64,000 bases of DNA. It comes from Chitinophagaceae bacterium (GTDB lineage Bacteria; Bacteroidota; Bacteroidia; Chitinophagales; Chitinophagaceae). A model generated the notes under the pieces. That model worked only from the letters and a program-made list of their open reading frames with translations, did not search any database and was not told the DNA's origin. A program made the translations under genes and the position numbers. Of the stretch, positions 1 to 8,098 are shown piece after piece (the stretch's first letter is position 1; every line of letters starts with the position of its first letter). The stretch spans positions 57,951 through 121,950 of the forward strand of contig CANCVE010000002.1 of NCBI GenBank assembly GCA_947381435.1, in the 5' to 3' direction.

Positions 1-1030
1 AGTTGCAGCTCTGCCAACTTTTTAAAGACTCGTCAAGCTTTTGTAATTCTTCTTCATCTAATTCAGATCCAAGAAAGTCTTTTGGTCCAGCACCCAATAC
101 CTCACTTCTTGCATAACCCGTCATCTTTATAAACGCTTCGTTTACATAGATTATCTCATTGCCCCCATTTACAAATTCGTCTGCATCGGCAATTATGATT
201 GCATCTGTAGCATTTGAAATAACAGATTCTAACAAACGCAGCTTTTCTTCCTCTTCTTTTTTTAGGGTAATATCCTGCATGGCACCAATCATCCTCGCTG
301 GTTTATTTTTTGCATCTAGAATAAGATAGCCTCTATCTAAAACATATTTATACTTACCATCTGCACACTTGAATCTATATTCTAATTGAAAAATAGGAAT
401 CCCTTTTTTAAAATTTGATGTCAAAGTTTTTATCAAGTTTCTATAATCATCAGGGTGTATTTTTTCCCTCCACCAAGATTCTACCTCTTGCACCTCGTCC
501 TCTTTGTACCCAAAAACCCTAGTTATACCTTGGTTAGAAACAATTTTTTTCTTCCCAATATTCCAATCCCAAATAGTATCACTTGTTGCTTTAGCTAATA
601 TTTCGTAACGCTCATTACTATGAACAAGCTTTCTTTCAATTCTTTTCCGCTCAATACTGTAAGTCAAACTTTTACTTAGTTGAGATAATGTAAGGTCATC
701 TTTTACCAAATAATCTGAAACACCCAAGGAAAGTGTTTCGATGCCAAATTTTTCATCACTATAGCCTGTCAAAACAATTACAGGAATAAACCATGCCAAT
801 GCAATTACATCATTCACCAAATCTTTACCACTGTTATCTGGCAAAGAAAGATCTAGAAAGATTGCATCAAATAACTTTTCGGTAGATAAAATTTCACTGG
901 CTTCAGCAAAAGTTTGTGCAGTCATTACAGAAACACCAACAAATATTTCTTTCAGATACTCTTTCAATAGGATAGCATCCCCCAAATTATCTTCTATTAT
1001 GAGCAAGTTCTCTATTTTCGGGGTAGACAT
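1..1030 (-). CDS. Response regulator-PAS sensor protein (partial, runs off left edge)
   Basis: This open reading frame starts at an ATG on the complement of 1028-1030 and stays open to the window edge, about 343 residues. Residues 1-125 form a CheY-like receiver domain: an acidic pair near the start (LLIIEDN), the expected phosphoacceptor Asp60 in IFLDLSLPD, a Thr in IVLTGYSD and a Lys in YLVKDD. A PAS domain with its PAC segment follows at about 135-260 (DTIWDWNIG, then RMIGAMQDIT). A second PAS begins near 270 (NATDAIIIADAD) and is cut by the edge. Proteins of this layout usually continue into a histidine kinase or output domain, but that part lies outside the window. It is divergent to gldB. 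Its signal is unknown and nothing ties it to the distant carbohydrate genes. Confidence 0.85.
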   Translation of the reverse strand, partial: MSTPKIENLLIIEDNLGDAILLKEYLKEIFVGVSVMTAQTFAEASEILSTEKLFDAIFLDLSLPDNSGKDLVNDVIALAWFIPVIVLTGYSDEKFGIETLSLGVSDYLVKDDLTLSQLSKSLTYSIERKRIERKLVHSNERYEILAKATSDTIWDWNIGKKKIVSNQGITRVFGYKEDEVQEVESWWREKIHPDDYRNLIKTLTSNFKKGIPIFQLEYRFKCADGKYKYVLDRGYLILDAKNKPARMIGAMQDITLKKEEEEKLRLLESVISNATDAIIIADADEFVNGGNEIIYVNEAFIKMTGYARSEVLGAGPKDFLGSELDEEELQKLDESLKSWQSCN

Positions 1031-1359
1031 CTTAAAGTTTTAATATTGTTTGTAGAACAGATTGTTTCTAATTTAACCGATTGAGAATGAAAAACGCTCA
1101 ATTTAACTTTGACTATTATGCTTTAGTCATCTATGCAGACGACATTAAAATAATGAATAAATTTCATCATCTAAAAAGACGATTCTTACTATACATAAAC
1201 TTAATTCGGATAAAATTAAAAACTTTTTATTCTAATTGTGTCAACACCTACAAAAAATCATCGGAATTACTACAAAAACAACTATTCGATAATTAGTTAA
1301 ATTTTGTACTTTCTGAGAATCTTGCCACTACATTGGTAGGTTTTAATTTAATTCGTGCC
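1031..1359. other. Divergent intergenic region before gldB
   Basis: This A+T-rich stretch separates the minus-strand response regulator from gldB and should hold both promoters. I see no repeat, hairpin or convincing Bacteroidota promoter (TTTG with TAnnTTTG). A 71-codon frame from a TTG start at 1081 lacks recognisable features and I do not call it a gene. Confidence 0.5.
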
Positions 1360-2379
1360 ATGAAAAAAATTGTTTCTTTATTGTTCTTAGTGGTTTTATG
1401 GAGTTGCTCATCAAAGAAAAAGATACCTGATGTATCTCAAATTACGGTTGATTTAAACACAATGCGGTTCGAGAAAGATTTCTTTTCAATTGATACAACT
1501 AAAATGGATGTTGGCCTTCAAAAGCTCTATTCAAAACAGGGTAACTTTACTAGTGACTTTTTTTATAATATACTTGGTATTCCTCAGCATCCAGATACTG
1601 TTATGCACGATGCGAAACTATTCATTGTCTCTTATAAAAACATTTATGATGCCTCAATTGAACCATTTAAAGATTTTCAGCCTATAGAATCCCAAGTAAA
1701 AGAAGGTTTAAAGTTTGTTCACTATTATTTTCCAAAATATCCTTTACCAAATAAGTTAGTCACCTTCATCGGCCCCTTAAATAGCTATGCGGGCATCATT
1801 ACTCCCGACAATGCCATTGCCATTGGTTTACAACTTTATATGGGCAAAAACTTCTCAGTTTATCAATCGGACGAAATACAAAACCTTTATCCTTCGTATG
1901 TATCTAGAAGGTTTGAACCTGAATATATTCATGTAAACTGCATGAAAAATATTGTGGACGACCTTTTTGCCAGCTTTCAGCCTAAAAGAAATAGTACTCA
2001 ACTGATTGAAAAAATGATTGATGAGGGCAAAAAACTGTATGTGCTCGATGCTTTCCTGCCAAACACACCCGACACATTAAAGACTGGTTATACCAAAGAG
2101 CAACTAAGCAATTGTTTTATATCTGAGAAAACTGTGTGGAGCTATTTTATGGAGAGCGACCTGCTGTTTCAAACTGACCCTACTTTGATTAGTCCTTATG
2201 TAAATGATGGACCAAAAACTAGCGAATTGGGTGAAGGATCGCCAGGTAATATCGGTCTTTTTGTGGGATGGCAGATTGTAAAAAAGTATATGGAAAAGAA
2301 TGACAAAATCACTTTACAACAACTAATAGCAACTCCTGCCAAACAAATATTTGAAGAAGCTAAGTATAAACCGCACTAG
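1360..2379 (+). CDS. gldB: Gliding motility lipoprotein GldB
   Basis: GldB is an outer-membrane-associated lipoprotein required for gliding motility in Bacteroidota, whose machinery is linked to the type IX secretion system. I start it at the ATG at 1360, not the GTG-type extension at 1333, because this puts a lipoprotein signal at the N-terminus: MKKIVSLLFLVVLWSCSS, with Cys at the lipidation site. The mature part has the family hallmarks RFEKDFFSID near the N-terminus and PGNIGLFVGWQIVKKYME near the C-terminus, followed by a final SKYKP-like end (AKYKPH). The length of about 339 residues fits the family. It converges on apaG. The T9SS cargo proteins elsewhere in the window fit an organism that carries this system. 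Confidence 0.85.
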   Translation: MKKIVSLLFLVVLWSCSSKKKIPDVSQITVDLNTMRFEKDFFSIDTTKMDVGLQKLYSKQGNFTSDFFYNILGIPQHPDTVMHDAKLFIVSYKNIYDASIEPFKDFQPIESQVKEGLKFVHYYFPKYPLPNKLVTFIGPLNSYAGIITPDNAIAIGLQLYMGKNFSVYQSDEIQNLYPSYVSRRFEPEYIHVNCMKNIVDDLFASFQPKRNSTQLIEKMIDEGKKLYVLDAFLPNTPDTLKTGYTKEQLSNCFISEKTVWSYFMESDLLFQTDPTLISPYVNDGPKTSELGEGSPGNIGLFVGWQIVKKYMEKNDKITLQQLIATPAKQIFEEAKYKPH

Positions 2380-2389
2380 AACTTAGTGG

Positions 2390-2451
2390 AAAGTCGAAAG
2401 TTAAGAGTTAAAAGTCCAGCTAAATACTTTTGACTATCGACTATCAACTTC
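2390..2451. repeat. Heptamer microrepeat between convergent gldB and apaG
   Basis: Between the two stop codons lie two runs with a 7-bp period: AAAGTCG/AAAGTTA/AGAGTTA/AAAGTCC on the left and GACTATC/GACTATC/AACTTC on the right. The two runs are roughly reverse complements, so they can form an imperfect long hairpin. The right run ends immediately before the apaG stop codon. It may act as a bidirectional terminator (inference). Confidence 0.55.
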
Positions 2452-2838
2452 TTAATTAAATTTACTTGGAGCTATCATTTCAAACGCTGGTATTTGTACC
2501 GTAAACTTCTGTTTGTTATTCTGGTTTTCCATGGTGTAAGTGCCATGCATTTTACCCATCTCAGTTCGTAAGTTACACCCACTTGTATATTGAAATTGTT
2601 CGCCTGCCTCTATAAAAGGTTGCAAGCCTACAACACCCTCTCCTTCTACTTCTCTGTTTTCGCCGCTACTATCAAAAATATGCCAATGCCTTGTGAGTAA
2701 TTTGATGGTAAAATTGTTATGATTCTCAATTATGATACGATAGGCAAACATATACTCATTCCCAAGTGGATTACTGTAGGCAGGCTGAAAGAAAACTTCC
2801 ACAGTAACCGATACTCCCGATGAAATTTTAGTAACCAT
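2452..2838 (-). CDS. apaG: ApaG domain protein
   Basis: This is a 128-residue protein made almost entirely of the ApaG fold, a fibronectin-III-like beta-sandwich linked genetically to cobalt/magnesium resistance and Ap4A metabolism; its biochemical role is poorly defined. Family signatures are YRIIIENHNNFTIKLLTRHW, the glycine-rich GEGVVGLQP segment, and the end motif MHGTYTMEN followed by IPAFEMIAP. It has no signal peptide, so it should be cytoplasmic. The length matches the standard single-domain form. It is transcribed towards gldB, with a heptamer microrepeat between the stops. Confidence 0.9.
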   Translation of the reverse strand: MVTKISSGVSVTVEVFFQPAYSNPLGNEYMFAYRIIIENHNNFTIKLLTRHWHIFDSSGENREVEGEGVVGLQPFIEAGEQFQYTSGCNLRTEMGKMHGTYTMENQNNKQKFTVQIPAFEMIAPSKFN

Positions 2839-2970
2839 TTGCTTAAATATTTTGCTAAAGATAAATGGAAATTAATTCAAACACTTTCTAGATGCAAAAA
2901 GTTTTATTGTATTGATGAAATATATTTAATGAAAAACTAACAGACGGTAACATTGATGGATAAAACCCAT

Positions 2971-3008
2971 AAAAAATCCCTTGAAGCATTCACTCCAAGG
3001 GATTTTTT
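2971..3008 (-). terminator. Rho-independent terminator
   Basis: There is a perfect 13-bp stem (2971-2983 with 2996-3008, sequence AAAAAATCCCTTG and its complement) around a 12-nt loop. Read on the minus strand, it ends in a run of U residues and lies 28 nt past the stop of the gene ending at 3036. Confidence 0.85.
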
Positions 3009-3035
3009 CTTTAATAACTAATACCTAACCACTAT

Positions 3036-3719
3036 TTATCGTCCTATCACATTAATGCTTACTTCTGGGCTAAAGCTGCCTACTTCTACATCATCTACCA
3101 CAAAAACTATCTTGTATTTATAATGCGCCGTAACACCCACTGCCGGCAAATCGTAGTCTACAAAATGGCTTTTAGTCAATGTTTTATAGGGAGCCGTTCC
3201 ATAACCAGCACCGGTATCACGGTAAAGATTGATGACCAAATAACCATGTTTTGTAAAAACAAGTTCAGGATGGCCAGCCTGTTCAGCCACCTTCAAATCG
3301 GGGATTACAGTAACCACAGCATCGGGTGCCGTATAAATGCCCAAGTCTTTCTGAACCGCCTCCGAACACTTTGTATTTGCCTTAGCCTTTGCAGCCTTCT
3401 GTGCAAAACGGCGCTGAATACCCGGCTCCACCAATGTTGGCGCAGCAGTAATAACCATTGCGGCCGGCGGTATCAACACAGCAACATCCACAGAACCTTC
3501 TCTAGCCAATGTTTCGTAAGCCTTCCATGCTAGCTTGCTGGTAGCCACATCATCATCCGTTTTTACAATCCAAGCCATATAGGCGGCATCATCAACGGCT
3601 TCTTTTTTTTCATCCACAGAAAATCCCAAATCGGCAGCATACGTTGGTAATCTAGTAGCAAATTTGGTAAGCTGTGTACTAAAAAGGGAAACATTACTTT
3701 CAATAAAATAAACTGACAT
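3036..3719 (-). CDS. Hypothetical protein, 227 residues
   Basis: I do not recognise a family. The N-terminal half (residues 1-120) is predicted mostly helical and alanine/lysine rich (for example RRFAQKAAKAKANTK). The C-terminal part (about 140-227) has alternating hydrophobic strands ending in KYKIVFVVDDVEVGSFSPEV, which resembles a fibronectin-III-like beta-sandwich. There is no signal peptide or membrane segment. The DNA of the central part looks richer in G+C than its neighbours, which together with the adjacent insertion sequence suggests horizontal transfer. It has its own terminator at 2971-3008 and is probably monocistronic. Confidence 0.7.
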   Translation of the reverse strand: MSVYFIESNVSLFSTQLTKFATRLPTYAADLGFSVDEKKEAVDDAAYMAWIVKTDDDVATSKLAWKAYETLAREGSVDVAVLIPPAAMVITAAPTLVEPGIQRRFAQKAAKAKANTKCSEAVQKDLGIYTAPDAVVTVIPDLKVAEQAGHPELVFTKHGYLVINLYRDTGAGYGTAPYKTLTKSHFVDYDLPAVGVTAHYKYKIVFVVDDVEVGSFSPEVSINVIGR

Positions 3720-3814
3720 AACGGTAAGATTTAAAGTGTGGATTAATAAAATTAGTATAGAAAACTCTTTTTAGCTGTGGGCTAAAATTATTTATTAGGA
3801 GGCTTATGAAACAT

Positions 3815-4846
3815 TAGAGTTTATATCAATTAGAAATATTATACTCACATGCGAAATAATTTGGCTAATGAATCGTTTAAATTAGCATGGAATTAGGTAA
3901 GTACGAAAATTGGTCAAGAAACCCAATTCGTTTTGTTGCAATGACAGGTTATGTTCTTGAAGATTTTTTAGGGTTATTGCCCTATTTTGAAAAGGCTCAC
4001 CATCAATATTTTAGCAAGCATGACACAACTGGCAAAAGGAAAAAGCAACAGAGGAAGTTTGTAATATATCATAACAGCCCTCTTCCGACAGTGGCGGACA
4101 GGCTTGCTTTTATATTGAGTTTTACAAAGCTGAACCCTATCCAGGAGCAACATGCGGATTGGTTCAACATGACCCAAAAGCAGTGCAATGAATTTATACA
4201 CAGCCTGACCATTGTACTGGAGGATGCCTTGGAAGATGCCTGCGCAATGCCTGCGACAACAGCGGAAGGACTTGTTGGGAAATTGGCTGTCGAGGGTGAA
4301 ATATTGTTGATGCACGATGGCACGGAGCGGGAAATACCTCGTCCGGTGGATGATGAGGGACAAAAAGAAAACTATAGTGGCAAAAAGAAAAGACACACCT
4401 TGAAAAACGGGGTGATCATCAGCACAATATGCCTGATACTGTTTGTAGGTGCCACGGTAAGCGGGGCAACGCATGACAAGAAAATTGCCGACCTGCAATA
4501 TCTGGATGTACTTGCTGGCGCAGTGGCAAAAATCATACTGTTACAGGACACCGGTTATCAAGGTTTTGCACCCGATGGAATCAGGATTGTACAGCCCCTG
4601 AAAAAGCCAAAGGGAAAAGAATTGACTCAAGCACAAAAAGATGAAAACAGGGCAATATCAACGGTAAGAATCATGGTAGAACACGCTATAGGAAGTACAA
4701 AAAGGTACAGAATTGTAAAGGATGAATGCAGGTTAAGAAAAAACAAATATCCGTACAAGATATTTGCCATTTGTGCCGCCTTGCATAACTTTAGGGTGGA
4801 AAGAAAGCCGTTTAATTACCCTGTAATTAAACTGACATAAACTCTA
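3815..4846 (+). mobile_element. IS5-type insertion sequence
   Basis: The element is bounded by imperfect terminal inverted repeats: 3815-3831 (TAGAGTTTATATCAATT) and the complement of 4830-4846 (TAGAGTTTATGTCAGTT), 15 of 17 identical. The outermost TA on both sides could be a 2-bp target duplication, as reported for some IS5 subgroups, leaving an element of about 1.03 kb. It encloses a single DDE transposase gene, which looks intact, so the copy could be recent and active. Confidence 0.85.
3887..4840 (+). CDS. IS5-type DDE transposase
   Basis: This 317-residue transposase is of the DDE_Tnp_4/IS5 kind. Residues 1-100 form the helix-turn-helix DNA-binding region. The RNase H-like core carries the three expected acidic residues: Asp in LMHDGTERE, Asp in LLQDTGYQG and Glu in IMVEHAIGSTKRYRI, followed by the typical C-terminal AICAALHNFR. 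The stop codon lies inside the right terminal inverted repeat, a compact arrangement common in insertion sequences. No frameshift or premature stop is seen, so it should be functional. It catalyses cut-and-paste or copy transposition of its own element. Confidence 0.88.
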   Translation: MELGKYENWSRNPIRFVAMTGYVLEDFLGLLPYFEKAHHQYFSKHDTTGKRKKQQRKFVIYHNSPLPTVADRLAFILSFTKLNPIQEQHADWFNMTQKQCNEFIHSLTIVLEDALEDACAMPATTAEGLVGKLAVEGEILLMHDGTEREIPRPVDDEGQKENYSGKKKRHTLKNGVIISTICLILFVGATVSGATHDKKIADLQYLDVLAGAVAKIILLQDTGYQGFAPDGIRIVQPLKKPKGKELTQAQKDENRAISTVRIMVEHAIGSTKRYRIVKDECRLRKNKYPYKIFAICAALHNFRVERKPFNYPVIKLT

Positions 4847-4894
4847 TTCAACTTCTTCAATAAAATTCTTATTCTATTCCCGAGTAATGAGGGA

Positions 4895-5137
4895 GTGCCG
4901 ATAATCTTACTTGGTCGAAATAAGCCTACAAACGGACAACTTTATTTAATGGAAATAATAAGACTAGCAAAAGAACTTTCAGACTTATTTGGGCAAGACA
5001 TTGATAGTTTGGGAGAAGTAAAAGAACATGAACTAAAAGAAGAAAATTGGACAGGGAGACGATGGAAACTAGAAAATATAACTTTTAGCCTAGTAAGCAC
5101 TAATAGACATATTCAACTTTATATTGATAGCCAATAA
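4895..5137 (+). CDS. Small doubtful ORF after the insertion sequence
   Basis: This 80-codon frame starts at a GTG; an ATG at 4949-4951 would give a more natural start and about 62 residues (MEIIRLAKELSDLFGQDID). The frame is open upstream through the right end of the insertion sequence, so it could equally be the 3' remnant of a gene broken by the insertion. The sequence is hydrophilic, with no signal peptide and no motif I recognise. Low confidence that it is expressed. Confidence 0.3.
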   Translation: MPIILLGRNKPTNGQLYLMEIIRLAKELSDLFGQDIDSLGEVKEHELKEENWTGRRWKLENITFSLVSTNRHIQLYIDSQ

Positions 5138-5277
5138 TACAAAGTAGAAACTGTATCCCAGTTGCCGCAAGTCAACCCATCATGTCGCACGGACTCGCTG
5201 CCACCACAAGTGTTTCACTTGTAGCTTCGCTTAGATGGTTTGCTAATGTTTTTCCAGCTGATCAAAATGTTTGAAAT

Positions 5278-5340
5278 GCTGTTCGTTGATGTTAAGCGAA
5301 GTGCATCACGAACTGCTAGTAAAGGAGATTTCTAATCTCC
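5278..5340. repeat. Two-hairpin REP-like element, copy 1
   Basis: The first hairpin pairs GTTCGTTGATG (5281-5291) with CATCACGAAC (5304-5313). The second pairs GGAGATT with AATCTCC (5324-5340). A second copy with the same layout lies at 44998-45059. The two copies differ mostly at positions that keep the second stem paired. Confidence 0.7.
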
Positions 5341-5365
5341 ATACGCTACAATTATACTAAATAAT

Positions 5366-5400
5366 TACGGACAACATGCTTTTGAAGGTTGTTGTCCGTA
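5366..5400. terminator. Perfect 10-bp hairpin
   Basis: TACGGACAAC at 5366-5375 pairs exactly with GTTGTCCGTA at 5391-5400 across a 15-nt loop. It lies about 350 nt beyond the stop of the minus-strand gene ending at 5754. It could be a terminator or part of the neighbouring repeat; there is no strong U-tract. Confidence 0.45.
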
Positions 5401-5753
5401 GCGGTAATCGCATTTATTTCCACTGCCGCAGGTCAAATCAGGGTTCTGCACCAACTCCCCCAGCTAGTCCACATCAATCGCTAAAATCTACAAGGGCTAG
5501 TGTACACCTATGGCGTGTTGAGTTGCAAAATGTAAGTTGAGTATATTTTTGCTGGTCTTTTATTGTAGCGAATACCAGACCACAGGCGATGCGGTAGCAG
5601 CGAAGATTGTAACGCCTTTTGCGCGGAATAGCAGGAAAGTGTTCCATAACATCACTTGCGTATAAATCAAACTAGTTTGCAAATGGACTTCGCTCAGGTA
5701 AACCCATCTGCAGTACACTAATATTCATCCCCATACATTTCCTATTTTATTTC

Positions 5754-8015
5754 CTAACTCTTTTTTTGCGTTGCCTTTATTTTATCAACCATCTTATCCT
5801 CAGTATCTACATTTTCTCCCGAGGTTCTATTGCTTAGTCCACCTGTTTCCTTTCTTGAGGGGATAGTTTTTCTATAACTATCTATTTGTAAGCCTATCAA
5901 TGGGAATATACTATTCAGGTTAGGGAATTTATCTAGTATTTGTTGGTTGTTGGTACGCAAATCCATATTGGCATAGTCGAAAAAAGCAGCATCAGTGATG
6001 GTAGCTATTGTTGTATTGTTACTAACCTCCACATTGCCAGTTCGCTTTACAAACTTGCCAGAAGCCACCGCCACATTATCTTTCATGCGGCTGCCATTGG
6101 GCAATTCGGGGTGTAACTCTCGGTTTAATATGTCTGCCCACAAATTGTTTGTTAGATGTTGATCTGTTTGTAGCTTTTCGCCATATTCCTTCCAAGGGCT
6201 TTTAGTAACATCAAACTTAGTAAGGTTTGTTTCATATCTTGTTCCCAATCTGTAATTACGGTCTTTTCCTCTATCATCAATTGACTGTCCTTTGCTCTGA
6301 ACAAACAGGTTGTTTTCGGCAATTACATCATGTCCACCACCAAATTGTACCCCATTCAGGCAGCCTTGCACAATATTGTTATAATAAAAATCGCCACTGT
6401 CGCCATCATCGCTATAAAACCCATTGGCACGGTTGGTATGGTGAGAGAAATTGTAGCGGAAAATATTGCCATAGGTACTCCAACCGCCATAATTGTAAAA
6501 CACCCCGGTGTCTCCTTCCTTTAAGGCAATATTGTGTATCTCGTTGTATTCAAAAACGCAATTATTAATGTCGTCGGTGCGTATGGTTCCTTTAGGGGTA
6601 TCGTGTAGCAAATTGTGCGCAACTATTACTCCCACAGCGTTTACCATAATAATGGCCTCTTTAAAAGCAAGCTTACCTATGTGGTGAATATGGTTATTGG
6701 TAATGGCTACATTTCCAGATAAAAGGTTTTTTCTATTCCCAATGTTTTTTAATTCAATACCCCAACCACCAGTTTGAGAAATTTCGTTTGACTGGATAGT
6801 ATTAAAGTTGCCGCCATTAATACTGATGCCCGAATTGCCTACGTTTTGGATATTGCAACCTGCTATCAATACATGGCTACTGTTTTGCATTTCTATGCCT
6901 GTACCTAAGCCACCCTCAATGGTTAAACCAATTAGCTGCACATTATCTGCACTGCTTAGTTTAATAACAGGCTCTCTTGCATCGCTCACCATCATCTTCA
7001 GGCTAGCGATAGGGGCTGGGGGATAGTAGTATATCTTTTGGTCTTTAATATCCAATGCCCATTCTCCAGGTTGGTCTATTTCTTCTAGCAAATTCAGCGC
7101 ATACCAATTTTCCTTACCATTGCCAGTGCGCCATTGAGGTTTTTCGTTGGCAATAGCCGAATATTTAGAACCCATACCTTGTGGGGGAGCTTCATAAAGT
7201 GAAATTGAATTATCAGTAGTATCTATCTCTTTCATTTTATGCGTACGAGGCTCCCAAGGCACACGCCAAAGTCCTTTAAGCCATATTTCATGTCCTGACT
7301 GTAACGTTTTTGCCCAACGGTTACTACGATGTGTTCCGTCTAAGTCTAGTTCGTTTACAGTGTCTTTATCCTGTGGTTTACCATTGGCTCCGTAATAAAA
7401 AGTATGATTGTCTTTGCTTCCATTGCAGGTTGTCCAACCAGGATCATTTTTACCTCTTATGTTTTCATTCAAATTAGGCCATTGCGATATCGGCTGACGT
7501 TGGTTATTAGCAAACAAATCTATAATAAACCAATCGGTCGTAAACTGATTAGTAGGCGCAAATTGTTTAGTGTTCTTAAAACCCATTCCCGAAATATCAA
7601 GTTCTACTAGTTTGCTAGCATTAACTTTAGGATGAACTCTTTTTAATGCTTCTTTCTGCAAAGGCTTCCACTTATTTGCAGCTATCATAGTTGCATTTAC
7701 AAGGTGTGGGGTTTCATTTTCATAAGCTTTGTAAATGACAGGTTTGCCTTCATTGCCACCATCTTCTTTGACAAACTCAATAGAGGAATTAATCTGGTAA
7801 TCACCCCCACGGATAAAAACAGTAACACCGCCTTCATTGATGGCGTTGCTTTTCTTCAACTGTCTTACAGCTTCCTTCGCTTTATCTATAGTTGCAAAAG
7901 GTTTGTCGAGCGTACCAGCGTTTTTATCATTGCCATTGGTGGCAACATAAAATGTTTGGGCAAAAGATAATTGTGCTAACAGAAGCAAACACACTAAAAT
8001 TGACAGTTGTTTCAT
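5754..8015 (-). CDS. Secreted right-handed beta-helix enzyme, GH141-like
   Basis: The protein has 753 residues with a signal peptide (LLLLAQLSFAQ). Residues 20-100 carry the usual opening of secreted parallel beta-helix enzymes: YVATNGNDKNAGTLDKPFAT, then EAVRQLK and a GGVTVFIRGGDY strand. A beta-sandwich-like insert follows (residues 130-340), then a beta-helix from about 360 to 620, with repeated N-G-I and Y-N-N rungs and the segment DTGVFYNYGG. This layout matches GH141, whose characterised member acts as an alpha-L-fucosidase on rhamnogalacturonan II. GH120-like or lyase activity cannot be excluded by eye. It resembles the proteins at 13976 and 33858 and is the last gene of the minus arm. 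Family assignment is moderately sure; substrate is inferred. Confidence 0.75.
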   Translation of the reverse strand: MKQLSILVCLLLLAQLSFAQTFYVATNGNDKNAGTLDKPFATIDKAKEAVRQLKKSNAINEGGVTVFIRGGDYQINSSIEFVKEDGGNEGKPVIYKAYENETPHLVNATMIAANKWKPLQKEALKRVHPKVNASKLVELDISGMGFKNTKQFAPTNQFTTDWFIIDLFANNQRQPISQWPNLNENIRGKNDPGWTTCNGSKDNHTFYYGANGKPQDKDTVNELDLDGTHRSNRWAKTLQSGHEIWLKGLWRVPWEPRTHKMKEIDTTDNSISLYEAPPQGMGSKYSAIANEKPQWRTGNGKENWYALNLLEEIDQPGEWALDIKDQKIYYYPPAPIASLKMMVSDAREPVIKLSSADNVQLIGLTIEGGLGTGIEMQNSSHVLIAGCNIQNVGNSGISINGGNFNTIQSNEISQTGGWGIELKNIGNRKNLLSGNVAITNNHIHHIGKLAFKEAIIMVNAVGVIVAHNLLHDTPKGTIRTDDINNCVFEYNEIHNIALKEGDTGVFYNYGGWSTYGNIFRYNFSHHTNRANGFYSDDGDSGDFYYNNIVQGCLNGVQFGGGHDVIAENNLFVQSKGQSIDDRGKDRNYRLGTRYETNLTKFDVTKSPWKEYGEKLQTDQHLTNNLWADILNRELHPELPNGSRMKDNVAVASGKFVKRTGNVEVSNNTTIATITDAAFFDYANMDLRTNNQQILDKFPNLNSIFPLIGLQIDSYRKTIPSRKETGGLSNRTSGENVDTEDKMVDKIKATQKKS

Positions 8016-8098
8016 ACATGTAAATTAAAAATTACTTACTACTGGTTTCTCAAACTAGTTTACACTATTCTTTCCATCGGTAAAGCTGTACCACGGCT

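Larger units (their letters stand above)
5138..5753. other. Gene-free repeat-rich region at the left border of the carbohydrate locus
   Basis: No plausible gene is present. It holds a two-hairpin palindromic repeat at 5278-5340, a perfect 10-bp stem at 5366-5400 and short repeated fragments such as TGCCGCAAGTCAA (near 5163) and TGCCGCAGGTCAA (near 5421). An AAGCGAAG/CTTCGCTT inverted pair lies near 5224 and 5294. It reads as accumulated repetitive-element debris. A related stretch lies at the other end of the locus, 44997-45135. Confidence 0.7.

Noticed and set aside
1081..1296. 71-codon plus-strand ORF before gldB
   Set aside because: It uses a TTG start in A+T-rich DNA, with no motif and no conservation that can be judged; more likely a random frame.
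3974..4498. 174-codon minus-strand ORF over the transposase
   Set aside because: It lies opposite the transposase catalytic core, which has complete DDE motifs.
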